Source of the DNA: Cymbidium sinense
Lineage: Eukaryota > Streptophyta > Magnoliopsida > Asparagales > Orchidaceae
Assembly (NCBI GenBank): GCA_021442155.1
Contig: CM038215.1
Span: 206,826,982 to 206,890,981, forward strand
Reading direction: 5' to 3'
Length of the DNA stretch: 64,000 nt
Below, piece after piece: positions 12,007 through 23,832 of the stretch; within the stretch, counting starts at the first letter, position 1, and every line of letters starts with the position of its first letter. Position numbers and translations under genes: made by a program. A model generated the notes under the pieces. That model was not told the origin of the DNA. It did not search any database and saw only the letters and a program-made list of their open reading frames with translations.

Positions 12007-12658
12007 TGATGTAGCACATCAAAAAAAGAAATGACCTCTCAGACGTTTCAAACCAAAAACTTAAACTTATGAGGACTTTTATTATATTTTATGTGTTGTT
12101 ATATTTTATATTTATGTCTCATGTGTTGTATTATATAGTGATGGATATATTTGATCATGTTTAAGTGTTGTATGTGAGTTGAGAATAAAATCATTTAATA
12201 TTTTAATATCAAAAGTGCATCAACAATATAGTGGTTAAGCGTTATCCATCTTGCACTACGGCACTCTGGTCATTTTCTTTATAGGGTGTCTAGATAGAGA
12301 ATCTAGTGCCTAAGTGCTGTCCTGTAGCACCTCAGCGCTATGAAATAATGAGTTTCACATTATGCCAATTTTTTTCATGGTTTTCTCTTAAGAGGCACAT
12401 CCCTTAAAGTATTATACTTATATGAACTTTTATTCAAACTTAATGGAGAAGATTAGACTATTTTTGTGTGAAAATATGAGTGAAGACTCTTCGGTTGGAG
12501 CTTGGTAGTCAACCATTCAAGGGATTTGGTGATCTCTCCCTACAGTTCTACTTGGGTGAGTAAGACTTTCACATCTCTTTCACTTTAGTGAATGAAAGAT
12601 TCAGAGCACATATTCTTCATCCATCTACTATGACATTCTTTTTGTGATCATTCCATTA
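12007..12658 (+). repeat. 3' LTR of Gypsy-A
   Basis: Starts TGATGTAGCACATC directly after the chromodomain frame and ends ...TTCCATTA. It pairs with 6,444-7,079. The same start, TGATGTAGCACATC, is found inverted at 25,880-25,893 in Gypsy-B. Confidence 0.85.
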
Positions 12659-12663
12659 TACAC

Positions 12664-14640
12664 TCCTCCCTAAGTTAACCATTTAAAGGGGTTCATTAAG
12701 GACATGGTAGTCGGTCAGGTAGTAGACATGGCTAATTTTGGCTCTAGATTGATGAGCTGGACTTTCCTCAAAGGCTGAGGAAGGTAGGTGGCCAGTTGTG
12801 AGGGGGACAACTCATGGGGAGTGAACCAAGGGCTGCTCATGATGAGGGTGACCTCTCCTTAGTGAAAGGCTAGACCAAACAGCCTTGAGTTAGCTTGAGT
12901 CAGTTGAGGAAAGCTCAAGGCATGCTAAGGTGGTTTCCTTAAACCTTCTTATTTTGAGATTTTATCTTATTTGGAACCCTTAATTCACTTGCTTTGAGTT
13001 GAACTAGGTTCACCTTAGGTTTGGTCCACTTGGGCAGGTCAATGGACATGTGAGGATTAGTCATGTCAAGTTTTGTTCAATTTGGACTTGATTTAATTAG
13101 GTTTGGCTCATTTGGACTCATGTACGTCAATTTAGGTTCAATTGGGTCAAGTTGGCTAATTGACTAAATGTATTTCAAGGGACTATTAAGTTGTGTTTAA
13201 ATGATAATTTAGAACACATTAATACAATTGCTTTGATTTAATTTGATGTGGAGTTAAATTTGGCTCATATGGGTTCATATGAGCTAAATGAGTCAAGTTG
13301 ATCAATTTGGTCAAATTAGTCAAATTGGGTGCAATGGGAGGTTGGGTCATGTTCAATTGTTCATTTGAAATTGATTATAGGCTTTGATTCAGTTTAATTT
13401 GGTTTGGATTGTGTTATAGTTCTGTTTGACCATTTAAGATAATTTGGGCTAAGTTGATCAATTAGGCTAGGTTGATCAATTTGATTTCAATTAGCTATTA
13501 AGGAGTGCTCAATAATTAATTTAGAGCTAATTATAAGTGTCAATTGAATCTAATTTGAATGGGATCAAGAGTTGTTTTAATTTGACTATTTAGGTCCAAT
13601 TGGCTCAAGTTAGGTCAATGGGTTGAATTGGCTTAATTGAGCTCAATTATGTATTTGGTGATGATCATCAATCATATTAGGATAAATTACAATAATGGGT
13701 ATGAACCAATTTGGGTTAAATCAAGATTTGGCTTTATTTTTATCTTTAGGTTAAATTGGGTCAAATTGGATTAAGTGGGTCAACTAGCCAAATTGAACTA
13801 CTTGATTTCAATTGGATCTTAGAATATAATCAACAATCATTTTGAAAGTGATTGTAGAGATTAGTTTGGTTTTATTTAGGTTGAATTAAAGTTTGGATCA
13901 AGAGTTGTTTTAATTTGACTATTTAGGTCAAATTGGCTCAAGTTATGTTAATAGGTTGAATTGGCTTAATTGAGCTCAATTATTATTTGGTGATGATCAT
14001 CAATCATATTAGGATTAATTGCAATAATGGGTATGAACTAATTTGGGTTAAATCAAGATTTGGCTTTATGTTTATCTTTAGGTCAAATTGGGTCAAATTG
14101 AATTAAGTGGGTCAACTAGCCAAATTGAACTACTTGATTTCAATTGGATGTTAGAATATAATCAACATTAGTTTGGTTTGGTTTAAATTGAATTAAAGTT
14201 TGGTCCAATTTGCCCTAAATGTCAAATTGGGCTAGATTAGGTCAACTTGGTTAATTTGTCTATTTTGATATCAATTAGTCATGAGGAATGTTCAAATATG
14301 TGATTAGAATGATATTGGAGCTTTAGGTTGGCTTAGCTTAGCTTGAATCAAATTGAATTTAATTTTGGCCTTATGGGGTTTAATCAGGTCAACTTGGGCT
14401 AGGTGAGCCAATTGACTAAATTAAATCTTAATAAATCTTTAATGAAGTTCAGGTGATGTTTAAAGTGGCTTGGATAAGTTCAATTTTAAATGGTTTAGAT
14501 GAATTTTTGGTTTTGCCCCTTTAGGCCCAAATGGGTCATATTGAATCAACTTGGATAGTTGGCCAAATAGAACACCGATTAGGTATGGTTTGAAAATTTT
14601 TGGGATTTTGGGTTACATATGATCAATTAGGTTTGATATG
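12664..14640. repeat. TTGGGTCAA-rich degenerate repeat tract
   Basis: About 2 kb is built from variants of short words such as AATTGGGTCAA, TTGGCTCAAGTT and GGTTGAATTGG, recurring every 20-40 bp. No reading frame is long enough to be a gene. The texture is that of a decayed minisatellite or the simple-sequence leader of an old retroelement. It contains a clear 333-bp higher-order duplication. Confidence 0.6.
13562..14203. repeat. 333-bp imperfect tandem duplication
   Basis: The segment starting GGATCAAGAGTTGTTTTAAT at 13,562 recurs at 13,895. Copies share TGATGATCATCAATCATATT, AATCAAGATTTGGCTTTAT and GGGTCAACTAGCCAAATTGA. The second copy lacks about 24 bp (ATCATTTTGAAAGTGATTG region) and carries scattered substitutions. 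It is a unit-level amplification inside the TTGGGTCAA-rich tract. Confidence 0.85.
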
Positions 14641-14852
14641 TGAGATTTGCCTTAAAGTCGGGGTCCAGTTCCACTTAGTCAAGGTCACGATCTACTCCTA
14701 GGGTTAAGCCTTATAAATAGTCTAGGCTTTGGGTTAGTGCCTTCATAGCCATTAGAAGTGTCTTAGCTCCAAGTGAGAAAATCTTAGTGCTTAAAATAAA
14801 TCCTAGGTCAAAAGAGTGGAGGGTATCAACCTTAGTAAGAGTGAGGTCAACA

Positions 14853-14887
14853 TCATGGCCATTCGATCAAGGATCGAATGGCCATGA
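14853..14887. repeat. Perfect 16-bp hairpin with 3-nt loop
   Basis: The arm TCATGGCCATTCGATC (14,853-14,868) is exactly complementary to GATCGAATGGCCATGA (14,872-14,887), with AAG as the loop. It is the strongest small palindrome I noticed in the window. No matching gene is near; it lies just after the TTGGGTCAA tract. Confidence 0.9.
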
Positions 14888-14889
14888 GT

Positions 14890-16229
14890 TAACTAGGCCT
14901 AATAAGTAAAATAAAAGTACTATTCCATTTGACTGAATCATGGATATTCATTTCAAACATATGGAATAAACAATCATGATTTCATTTATAAACTCTCACC
15001 AAAAAGATTTAAAAGTAAAGTATAGGAGATCTAACAGTTGATTCCTAATGACACTCGCATTCATTTCACAAAACATGAGGTTTCTAAAGCTTTTCTTAAG
15101 TGTTAGAATTATACCACACTAGAGCCAATGCATGATGGAATTGATGCACTAAAATAGTTTTGTTGGGGGTCAATACAATACTCCCTCGAGTGAGTATCCA
15201 ACTACCTCCTCACCATTTATCCTTGATTACTGACATGTGCAGTTGAAATGAATGTAGCTGGGAAGTTAGCTTCAACAGGCTAGGGAAAACCAAGTATTGT
15301 TGTTTGCCCAAAAAAAATAAGGATGGAAGTTGGTGGAGAGGTGTTAGGGAAGGTGATCAGAAGTGGTGTGTGTGGAGTAGGTTGAGATGGAGGTCTTAGC
15401 CTTATCTATAGCATAAAATCAAGGTAAAAGATAGAGAGGGACTTTTGGTCTAAGAGAGTGACTAGGCTTGAGGTGGTTGTGGGCTTGGTCGATGATAGCA
15501 TGTAAGGATGGCAGTTAGGCCAAGCTTACTGTGTACCTGAAGCACGATAGAAAGATGGAAATTGGTGGAGTTGGAGTACATATGAGAGATGGAGAGTGGA
15601 GAGAGGAGAGAAGCGAGTTCAAGGTCGGCTTGCAAGTGGGTTGGTTGGTTATTGGTTAGGAAAGCATGGAGACATGAGATGTAGTGTCAGCTAGATGTGT
15701 CACACAACTGAGGCTGTCTAAGGAGGACTAAGTTATGCCTGAGTAGAAGAGAAAAAAGAAAAAAGAAGAATGACTCTAACTGTTACTTGAGAGTAGGCCA
15801 TGAAGAGGTATTTTTGTGGTGGATTTAAGGCTAGCTATTGCATATGAGCTACTGTACTGAGAGATATTCATTGTCGGAGAGAGAGATGGCGATGAAGTTG
15901 TGTCTCAGCTTTGGTCATGCAAACAGAAAATGAAGGGGGACCTCAAGTAGTTTTGGGTATTTACTAGCTGAGAGAGGAGGGTTGTCAATTTCTATGCTTG
16001 GGTTCTTATGGTTTCCTGTTGAAAGGAGACATGCAAAAGGGGTTGAAGAGATCAGCTTTAGCTTCTTACTGAATAAAAGAGAGGAGTAAAAGCTAGAGTT
16101 TGGTCAATGCATAGAAGGGAAGAGGGACTCCGGCTACCGGTTGCGAGGAGTTGATGAATGAGGTGTCATGAGCATGCCTTTGAAAAAAAAGGGTGAAAGA
16201 GCCTTTCATGTGAGATGGTCCATAAAAGG
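14890..16229. other. Unclassified stretch, G-rich from about 15,260
   Basis: 14,890-15,250 is ordinary non-coding sequence. From about 15,260 the + strand becomes G and A rich (GGTGGAGAGGTG, GAGAGGAGAGAAG) with higher G+C than its surroundings. I find no protein on either strand. A tract of similar texture lies at 60,526-61,200. It may be a retroelement leader or a decayed gene flank. Confidence 0.4.
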
Positions 16230-18697
16230 GAGAAATTATTACATGTGAAGTCCAGATGTAGTGCTACGTCCAAATTTCCACTATGCATTAGTGTGCATAG
16301 TGTGTGTACACTAGTTTTTCTTTTTTCAGGGTTTAGGGGGTATTTTAAGCAATTTTAACCCATGTACAGTATGTGTACATAAGTATTTTAAGTGTAATTA
16401 AAAATATTTAAAAAAAGCCAAAAAAATTAGCTATTTTTAGTTATTTTTTGTTGCTTAGCTATAGCACCCAAGAGGAGGGAGGGAGAATTGGGCTTTTAAA
16501 AAATAAAGTTCAAAAAAATTAATTTTAACTTTTGTAAGAAATTTAAATATTTAATAATAATTCTTTAGTGAAATGAAATAAGATGTTAAGCATAATCAAA
16601 TTTAACCAACCTATACGAAACTTTAAGACAAAGGGATAAATAATAGATGTTCAAAAGATTAAGCACTAAGAAATTAAAAGCCTTTGAAAGATACTTCAGC
16701 CAAACAAAAATAAAAGGATTATAAAATGATTAAGCACAAAATAAATTGATCTCCTTATGTTAGCTTTAGGCCAAACAAGAAATAAAAGGATTATCAAGTA
16801 GTTAAGTCCAAAACAAATTGATCTTCTTATGTTTGCTCTTGGCCAAACAAGAGCTAAAGGTTATGTAGTGAATGAACACAAGATAATTTAAATAACCATG
16901 TAAACTTCAAAGCCATGAAAAAATAAAACAAGTATAAGAACTTAGCTCCTTAGAAATTCAAGACCAATGCTATAATGCTTTCGACCAAGGGAGAAAACAC
17001 TGCAAACCTCTACTTTTCCCAATCAATCTTCAAGCCAATTAAATGTTCAAGGGAAAGAGAAGAATGATGAGGAATGCTTGCACTTGAATCACTAAAAATC
17101 TCTAAGTATTTTCTTTTGCAAAGATAGGCCAAAGTGGAGAAAATGAACAAGAGAGCAAAAGAGAATATTAGCTTTGTGAAACAATTTTTAAGCAGAAACA
17201 AACTCTTAAATAGAAGAGGGAAGAGTCTAGGGTCAACCGAAAGCTGATCCAATGAGAGGAAAACTAATTAGGCATCAATTTGAATTTCAAATCCAAGGAA
17301 TGAAAGATCGGCCAAGGAGATCTTCAATGGGCTCCTTTATAAATTTGTTTTAAGCCAATATTGAATATTTACTATGTGATTCACGGCTAAAGAGAGAGGG
17401 GATCCTATAGGAAATTTGGCTAAGAAGGTTTTAACATGAAGGAGGGGGTTTTGAGTAAAATAAATCCATGAAAAATCAAGTCAATAATTTCGGCCAAATT
17501 AGTTTCAAAAAATAGGAAATCCTCAAAGTAAATGCATGAATCAATTTAGATATAAGTTGATTATATTATATACATATTGAATGTTTAAATAATATATAAA
17601 TTTATAAATTTTAAAGCAAAGTGGCATGCCCCCTAAAAGTTTCCTAAAATAGTTCAAATTCAAAAAGGATTTTTTTTAAAAAAAGAAGGTTAATTTGAAT
17701 TTAAACTTAAAATAACTTGTAATAGATTAATTTGGCTCTAAATAATTATAATTAATCATGCTTTTCAACGTATTTTATAAAAAAAATCTATTTAATTTAG
17801 CAAGCATATATCATGCATAAAGAAGTTTGAATTAAGAATAATTCAAAATAATTCAAATTCAAATATTCAAATAAATAAATTCTTAAAATATGAAAATGTT
17901 GGAATATAATATGAAAATATTTTAAATGAACTTCACTCATTTTATTACATAAAAAACATTAAAAATTTTGGCCAAACCATAACAATGATAAGATGAAAAT
18001 GATAATAGGAGAGAGAAGAAAAAATAATATGAGAGAGAATAAGAGGAAAAAAGGATAATTTTAGGATAATTCAATTTTCATGCACTAAAAATATGAATAA
18101 AAATTATGAATGGCATAGAATGATTTAATAAAGTTTGAACATAATTTATCTTGCTTCACCACACATTTAATGGAATTTATTTCATGCATTTAGTTTATAC
18201 TATCCAAAATGAATAACTTATTGAATAATTGTAATATAGAAAAATATAAATAATTTTAGAATGATGAATTTAAAAATGAATGAATCAATTATTTTAACTC
18301 AATGAGCTTTTCATTTGCCTTAATATAGTAATTCCTAGAAAAATTCTCACCCAGTCCATGTCCAATAGCTTTAACATTCTGATATAACTAAAAAATTAAG
18401 AGCTGAAGAATTTTTTCTGCACACTTGAATTTAACTTGATTAGTAGTATTTGAACATGTATTTGTTATCATCGAAATCAATCTCATATGAGATGGGACTC
18501 ATGGAGTCAACATTGTTTATTTTTTTAATTATGCTTAAATTACTTACCTGTGCATACTATGTATAGGGTTTAAAGTGTTTAAAATATCCCCCTAAATCCT
18601 AAGAAAAAAAAATTGGTATACACACATTGTGTACACTAATACATAGTGGAAATCAAGATGTATCTCTATGTTTTCACTCTGCACTTGATAATCTCTC
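16230..18697. mobile_element. Long-TIR DNA element (possibly Mutator-like), non-autonomous
   Basis: About 170 bp at the left end (16,230-16,400) is matched by the reverse complement of 18,530-18,697. Both begin GAGA.ATTAT and share TTTCCACTATG.ATTAGTGT, TTTAGGGGG.TATTTTAA and AAGT.TAATTAAAAA-type blocks. Identity is perhaps three quarters. Long TIRs with GAGA termini suggest a Mutator-like element. The expected 9-bp target duplication is unclear (CATAAAAGG against TCACAAAGG). No transposase is visible inside. Confidence 0.65.
16697..16900. repeat. About 72-bp tandem repeat inside the long-TIR element
   Basis: GCCAAACAA followed by an AATAAAAGGATTAT-type block and an AAATTGATCTTCTTATGTT-type block repeats from 16,699, 16,770 and 16,842, giving units of 71-72 bp. 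The third unit is truncated and diverged. It is internal to the element and non-coding. Confidence 0.7.
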
Positions 18698-18779
18698 TCA
18701 CAAAGGAAGCCTACTAAAAAAAGATAGGGACAAACCAGTATTATATGGCTTAAGAATAGTATTTAACATTTCCAATTGA

Positions 18780-19140
18780 TTTCCTAAAATAACCAATCCT
18801 TTGATAGTCTAGCCTTGAAATCTTTGGAGATAATAATTAACTACTTTAATCGAGAGTTTTCGTAGCAAATTTATATTTCCTAGGGTGAAATTAACTATGA
18901 GAGCTTGCTTCAATAGGGAACTAAAGAACCTAGCATAAGATAAATCCAGCTTTACTTTTTCATGTAAAGTAGGAAAAAGATCTCGGGTATATATGAAGAC
19001 TCATTTGTCTTAGGAGTCTTTATTAGGTGATTAGATTCATTGTAGGGTGATGTTACTATCTTTTGAGATGATATATCATATCTTAATTTCATACCCAATT
19101 ATTTTAATAAGTACCCCCTAAGATCTGTGTGATGTCCACA
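18780..19140 (-). repeat. R1 repeat, inverted copy
   Basis: Reverse complement of the unclassified repeat at 1,535-1,900. Reading the - strand, ACACAGATCTTAGGGGG, a block with ATATCATCTCAAAAGATAG, and TCACCTAATAAAGACTCCTAAG line up in order with the first copy. It sits between the long-TIR element and the broken end of Gypsy-B. Confidence 0.55.
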
Positions 19141-19159
19141 ACAACCCTCTAAATTAAAA

Positions 19160-19950
19160 CACCATAATATGTTGAATCAAAAAAATGCTTGAAAAGGGTG
19201 CTACTTAGGTCAATAAACATCTTAGGATTATATCCATAAACTATATCAAAATGTGTTTTATGGGTTGACCAGAAAAATAATACTATTGTAAGTAAATTTA
19301 GTTGTAGGTAAAGTTAAATCCTAATTTCATATGTTCTTCCTAACTAAACATCTCAAGAAACTCCCTACAATCCTATTGATGACTTATGTTTACCCATCAA
19401 CCTGAGAATGAAATGCAGAGAAGAATTTTAATTTTGTTTCCCATCAATTTTCATAGTATATTCTAAAAATAAGATTAAAATTTAACATCTCTATCATAAA
19501 CTATAGTGGATGGCACTCCATGTAGTCTTATAATTTCCTTAAAGAATAACCTTGTTATATAAGATGCATCATTTGATTTTGAACAAGGTAAGAAATTCAC
19601 CATTTAAGAAAAACTATCCACAACTATGAAAATATTGTCATGTCCACAAGGTGTTTTAGGTAAACCTAAAATGAAGTTTATTGATATGTCTTCCCATGAT
19701 TGAGAAGGAATAGGTAACACATGTAACGACCTACCTTTTCTTTAGTAGTTTTAGCTTAACGATAGGTATAACACTGGCTATGACACGTTCAACATTCTTT
19801 CTAAGAGATGGCCAGTAAAATCTTTGTTCAACAAGTTCTTTCATTTTTTATTTACCAAAAGTCTAGCTATATCACTTGAATGAAGATCAAGGATAAGAAA
19901 GTCTCTTATGGATGTTCTAGGGACACATAATTTATTGCCCTTGTAAAGAT
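19160..19950 (-). pseudogene. Gypsy-B integrase remnant
   Basis: On the - strand the sequence parallels the Gypsy-A integrase. Landmarks include a tRNA-independent block with GRSLHV.PIPS.SWEDIS-like residues near 19,700, VDSF.KM.NFL-like near 19,600 and a FFSAFHSQVDG-like block near 19,400. The FDIVYGYNPKM-like block near 19,240 matches Gypsy-A near 11,340. Stops and indels are frequent and the domain ends abruptly at about 19,160. Confidence 0.65.
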
Positions 19951-20285
19951 ATGCATCAATGATAACAAAGGGACTATGAAAAGTCAAGAGTTTGAACTTT
20001 GTTTTAGATAAATTAAATGAATATCAATGCAAGCTTTATAATATTCTCTTAAAGTATTAAATCCAAATATTTAAAATTCTAACGATGAAATGACTAGAGA
20101 TACCCTAAATAAATCATCTACTGGCTTATTTTTTACTCTAGGCTTGTGTTTATATACAAAGAAAAATTCTTAAAGATATTCAACCCACTTAGCATGCCTA
20201 TGATTCAATTACTTTAAAAGTTGATGAATTTTAGGGCTTGATGAGCCATATTTAGAATAAATTTCTTATGTAATAGATAATATCA

Positions 20286-21250
20286 CTAGTACTTAAGAGT
20301 TTGAATGATTGCATAAAATTCTTGATCATATATAGAGTATTTGTCCTTAACGTCATTTAATTTTTCACTAAAGAAAATAACATGATGATTTTTTTGACTT
20401 AATATTTCATCAATTTCAACACCTAAAGCATCACGAGTTACTTCAGATAGTTTATCAAAATTAGAGAGTTTTAATATGGATGAAGAGGTCATAAGGATTT
20501 TGATTTGCCTCATAGCCCTTTTATCATCAATAGCTCAAGCAAATTTATCTTCATTTAAGTGTTGGACTTAAAAGCTACAATGGTGTTGAAGTCTCTAATA
20601 AAGCTCCTATAAAAGGTGGCTAATCTATGAAAGCTTCTAACATTCATAAAAGATTTTGGAGTAGGCCAGTCTAGAATAGATTTTATTTTTGAGGGATTTG
20701 CTTTTAGTCTATCAATGGATACGATGAATTCTAAAAAAAAATAAAGATGTGCTAGAAATAAGATATAACCTATCACCTATATTTTATTATGATCTTATGA
20801 CCAATATAAGATTTTAAAGTGTTCATCAATCTCATGAATGTACTAAATGCATTTGAAAGTCCAAATGACATAACTAAATGTTCATAAAGATCATCAGAAG
20901 TTTAGAAAGTTATCTTCCAGTCATCTCTTAGTCTAATCCTTATTTTGTGATATTTACTTTTCAAATCAATCTTAAAAATTAAAGATGAGCTAGAAATAAG
21001 ATCTAACTTGTCACTTATATTTTATTATGATCTTAGGCTCTGCTATCAACACACATTCTTTAAGTCTCATCATTCTTAGAAGGGCTATGTACTGTACATG
21101 GACTAAGACTTTCTTGGATAAAATACTTTTTCAAAAGATCATCTACTTGTCATTTTAATTCTACATGTTCAGTTGGATTCATCCATTAATATGGCAAGTT
21201 AGGTATCTTTGATCTAGGTATCAAGTATATAGCATGTTGTACATCTTTTA
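20286..21250 (-). pseudogene. Gypsy-B reverse transcriptase and RNase H remnant
   Basis: Two neighbouring open parts are readable. 20,776-20,555 has KIKSILDWPTPKSFMNVRSF and FYRSFIRDFN, the RT C-terminal connection typical of gypsy elements. 20,513-20,286 has FFSEKLNDVKDKYSIYDQEF, the RNase H landmark. Upstream to about 21,250 the RT palm is recognisable but full of stops. Sequence matches Gypsy-A domain by domain. Not functional. Confidence 0.85.
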
Positions 21251-22178
21251 AATGTCATAATTCACTAGGAAAATCATAAGGAGTTAGATTAGTAAATTCA
21301 GATAACAGATCTAAGATTACAACAATTATGTGGTGATCCTTAGTATCAATGAAAACATCCCAAAGGTGCAAAATAAATAGAGAAGTGGGATCAATAAACT
21401 CTCTAACTAAGCATCTAAACCATAAGGTTATTGTTTAAATTCTAGGAGATTTGCACATATCAAAATGTAGATCAAAAGTATCATTCTTATCACTGGATGG
21501 TGATATCACGATTAATAAGAGTTTGATATTTTTATTTTGATTGGGTTTGGGTTGTCATTTATAATTGGTTTTATGTGGAGATGTTGTGAGAATTCTATGT
21601 GGGGTGTAATTGGCTTTTCAGTGGGTTTTACAAAAAACAACTTAATGATCTTTTTGTTATATTTGAATACATAAGTGTTTCACAACCATGATGAATTACA
21701 TTTAAATTATAAAGCCAAGATCTCCCTAATAATATATGTGTGATTTTCACTAGAAGAACATCACATGAGATTTGGTCCACATAGCTACCTATCTTAATAA
21801 GAATAAGACACTATTTGTTATGGGTAAGGATAAGTGAGTCACCCAACTGACATAAAATGGTTATAGATGAGGTTCTGCCATAAGGTTGGCCCTAGTGATA
21901 GGATGGGCTAACATAACATTTATAACACTATCTCCATCTATTACTAGCTTACACCTCTTTTCCTTACATAAGAGATACATTGAAAAAATATTTTGTCTCC
22001 TCTAGTCCTCTTCTTCTTTATATGCCATCATACATCTCATAACTAACATTAAATTTTCTCCATTAGGGTTTACTTCTTCATCTAATAGGGGTGTATCATC
22101 ATATATCTCTTTTATATCCTTCTCTTCTTATAAATCTTCTAATTCATCTAAGAACATGATTTTGGCTCTACACTAACT

Positions 22179-23150
22179 CTATATATGACCCTTCTTATGA
22201 TATTTAAAGCAAATTATCTCTCTCATATTTTTAGACGTAGATTTAATATAGGTCATATGTGATTGGTGTCTAGTAATAGACCTTTGAGGTAATGATGTGG
22301 ATGGATATTTAGATGATATTTGGGCTTTCACCTTAGATGCAGTTGCAGCTTTCTTATGCTTCTCTAGGAGTAAAGCATAGTGTAAGACATCTTCTAAATT
22401 ACAGGCATCATGAAGCTCTACCTCATTCATAATATCTTCTCTTAAGCTAATGATGAACTTGTTGATTAATTATTATTCCTAGTCAATGTAGTGCATCCTT
22501 ATTATTAAATCCTCAAATATATTTATGTATTTCACTGGTCACATATTTCTTTGTTTAAGAGACACTAATTGTTTATAGAGCTTTTTATTATTATTCTTAG
22601 AACAATATTTAGCCTTTAGCATCTTTTTCATTTCAGCTCATATCATAGATTTTTATCAAACCTCTCTCCCTTAACGTTATTCCAATAAATTTTTGCATGA
22701 CCCACTAATTTTATTTTAGCAAGCGTGGTCCTCTGATAGTCATCCATATGGTACCAATCAAAGAACTCATCCATTTGGATAAATCAATCCAGAAACTTAT
22801 TTGGGTCATGAACATCATCATACATTGTGGCTTCTATCTTAACTTATTTTGTTGGTTTATGTGGGGTTTCATGAATCTTAAGATAGTCTTTCCTATGGAT
22901 GTTTCTTATATTTGTTCTTCTACCAGGATAGTCATCTTTAAGAAGTTCAATATTTTTCTCTCCTAGGGGTTATAAGTCATCCAGACATGGGATAGTCAGT
23001 AGAGTTTGAATTCTAGTACTTAAGGTTTGAACTTGTGCTGCTAAGTTAATGAGAAGGTCTTCAACCTTAATGAGTTTCTCTTCACTTCGCATAGTAATCT
23101 CATCTACCCTTCTAGTTGTTCCAAGCTAATAGATTTAAGTGACATGATGT
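22179..23150 (-). pseudogene. Gypsy-B gag remnant
   Basis: The open part 22,430-22,179 reads ELHDACNLEDVLHYALLLE, the helical gag segment also present in Gypsy-A near 8,330. It then has a basic linker and ends in ICFKYHKKGHI, a zinc knuckle whose second cysteine is now tyrosine. Loss of that residue would disrupt zinc binding. Gag sequence continues up to about 23,150 with stops. Confidence 0.8.
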
Positions 23151-23649
23151 AAACAAAAAAAATATAAATATGTCACTTCAAATAAAAATTTAAATATGTG
23201 TTAAGTAAACTAAATTTAACACAATGAGCTGCATAAATTTTAAAATGATTAGCCTTCAACAAACATAAATAAATTTCTAGATACTGCAAAACATTAAGTA
23301 AACACATAGAAGGAACAATCACAAAGTTTTTAAAGATATGAGTTCGATTTTTATGCAAAGCTTGAATTATATGTTTGGCTATCTTTTGTGAGCTCTCTCT
23401 TACTCAAGTATCCTAGTTTATAGATAAAGTTTAAGTACAAAAAGGCTGAGTTATTTAAATAGAGGGAACTAATTGGTAGCATGATAAATGTTTATAAAAT
23501 TGCTTATCACATGAGTTGAGCATGAGTTACCAAGTGAAATCACTAAAATCTCTAAGAAACTTTACACAAAATCTAAAATACAAAATTAACCTTGCTTATA
23601 TTTGATATAAAACACTTACAAGCACTTTCTTCATGTCTCTGAACCTTGA

Positions 23650-23661
23650 GCTTTGATACCA
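23650..23661 (-). other. Primer-binding site of Gypsy-B
   Basis: On the - strand TGGTATCAAAGC follows the LTR end (...CTATTA, then TTTT). It differs by one base from the plant initiator Met-tRNA binding site TGGTATCAGAGC. Confidence 0.85.
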
Positions 23662-23832
23662 AAATAATAGTGTGGTCATCGAGCATCATAGTGAAGGGGA
23701 GGAAGAAGGAGTGCTTCAGGATCTCCCACTTATAAAAGTGGAAGGGATGTGAGAAGTTCTACTCACCTAAGTAGAACAATAGCGAGAGATCACTAAATCC
23801 CTTGGACGGTCGGCCACCAAGCTTTAACCTAA

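Larger units (their letters stand above)
6444..12658 (+). mobile_element. Gypsy-A: Ty3/gypsy chromovirus, full length but decayed
   Basis: The element is bounded by two related LTRs (6,444-7,079 and 12,007-12,658), both starting TGATGTA. Between them lie, in order, a primer-binding site, gag with a zinc knuckle, protease, reverse transcriptase, RNase H, integrase and a C-terminal chromodomain. RT before integrase defines Ty3/gypsy; the chromodomain makes it a chromovirus. Every domain carries stops or frameshifts, so it cannot move by itself. Flanks TATAC (6,439-6,443) and TACAC (12,659-12,663) look like a 5-bp target duplication with one change. The same family occurs inverted at 19.2-25.9 kb. 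Confidence 0.9.

Noticed and set aside
14853..14887. MicroRNA precursor
   Set aside because: The perfect 16-bp stem with a 3-nt loop is far too short and tight for a plant miRNA precursor.
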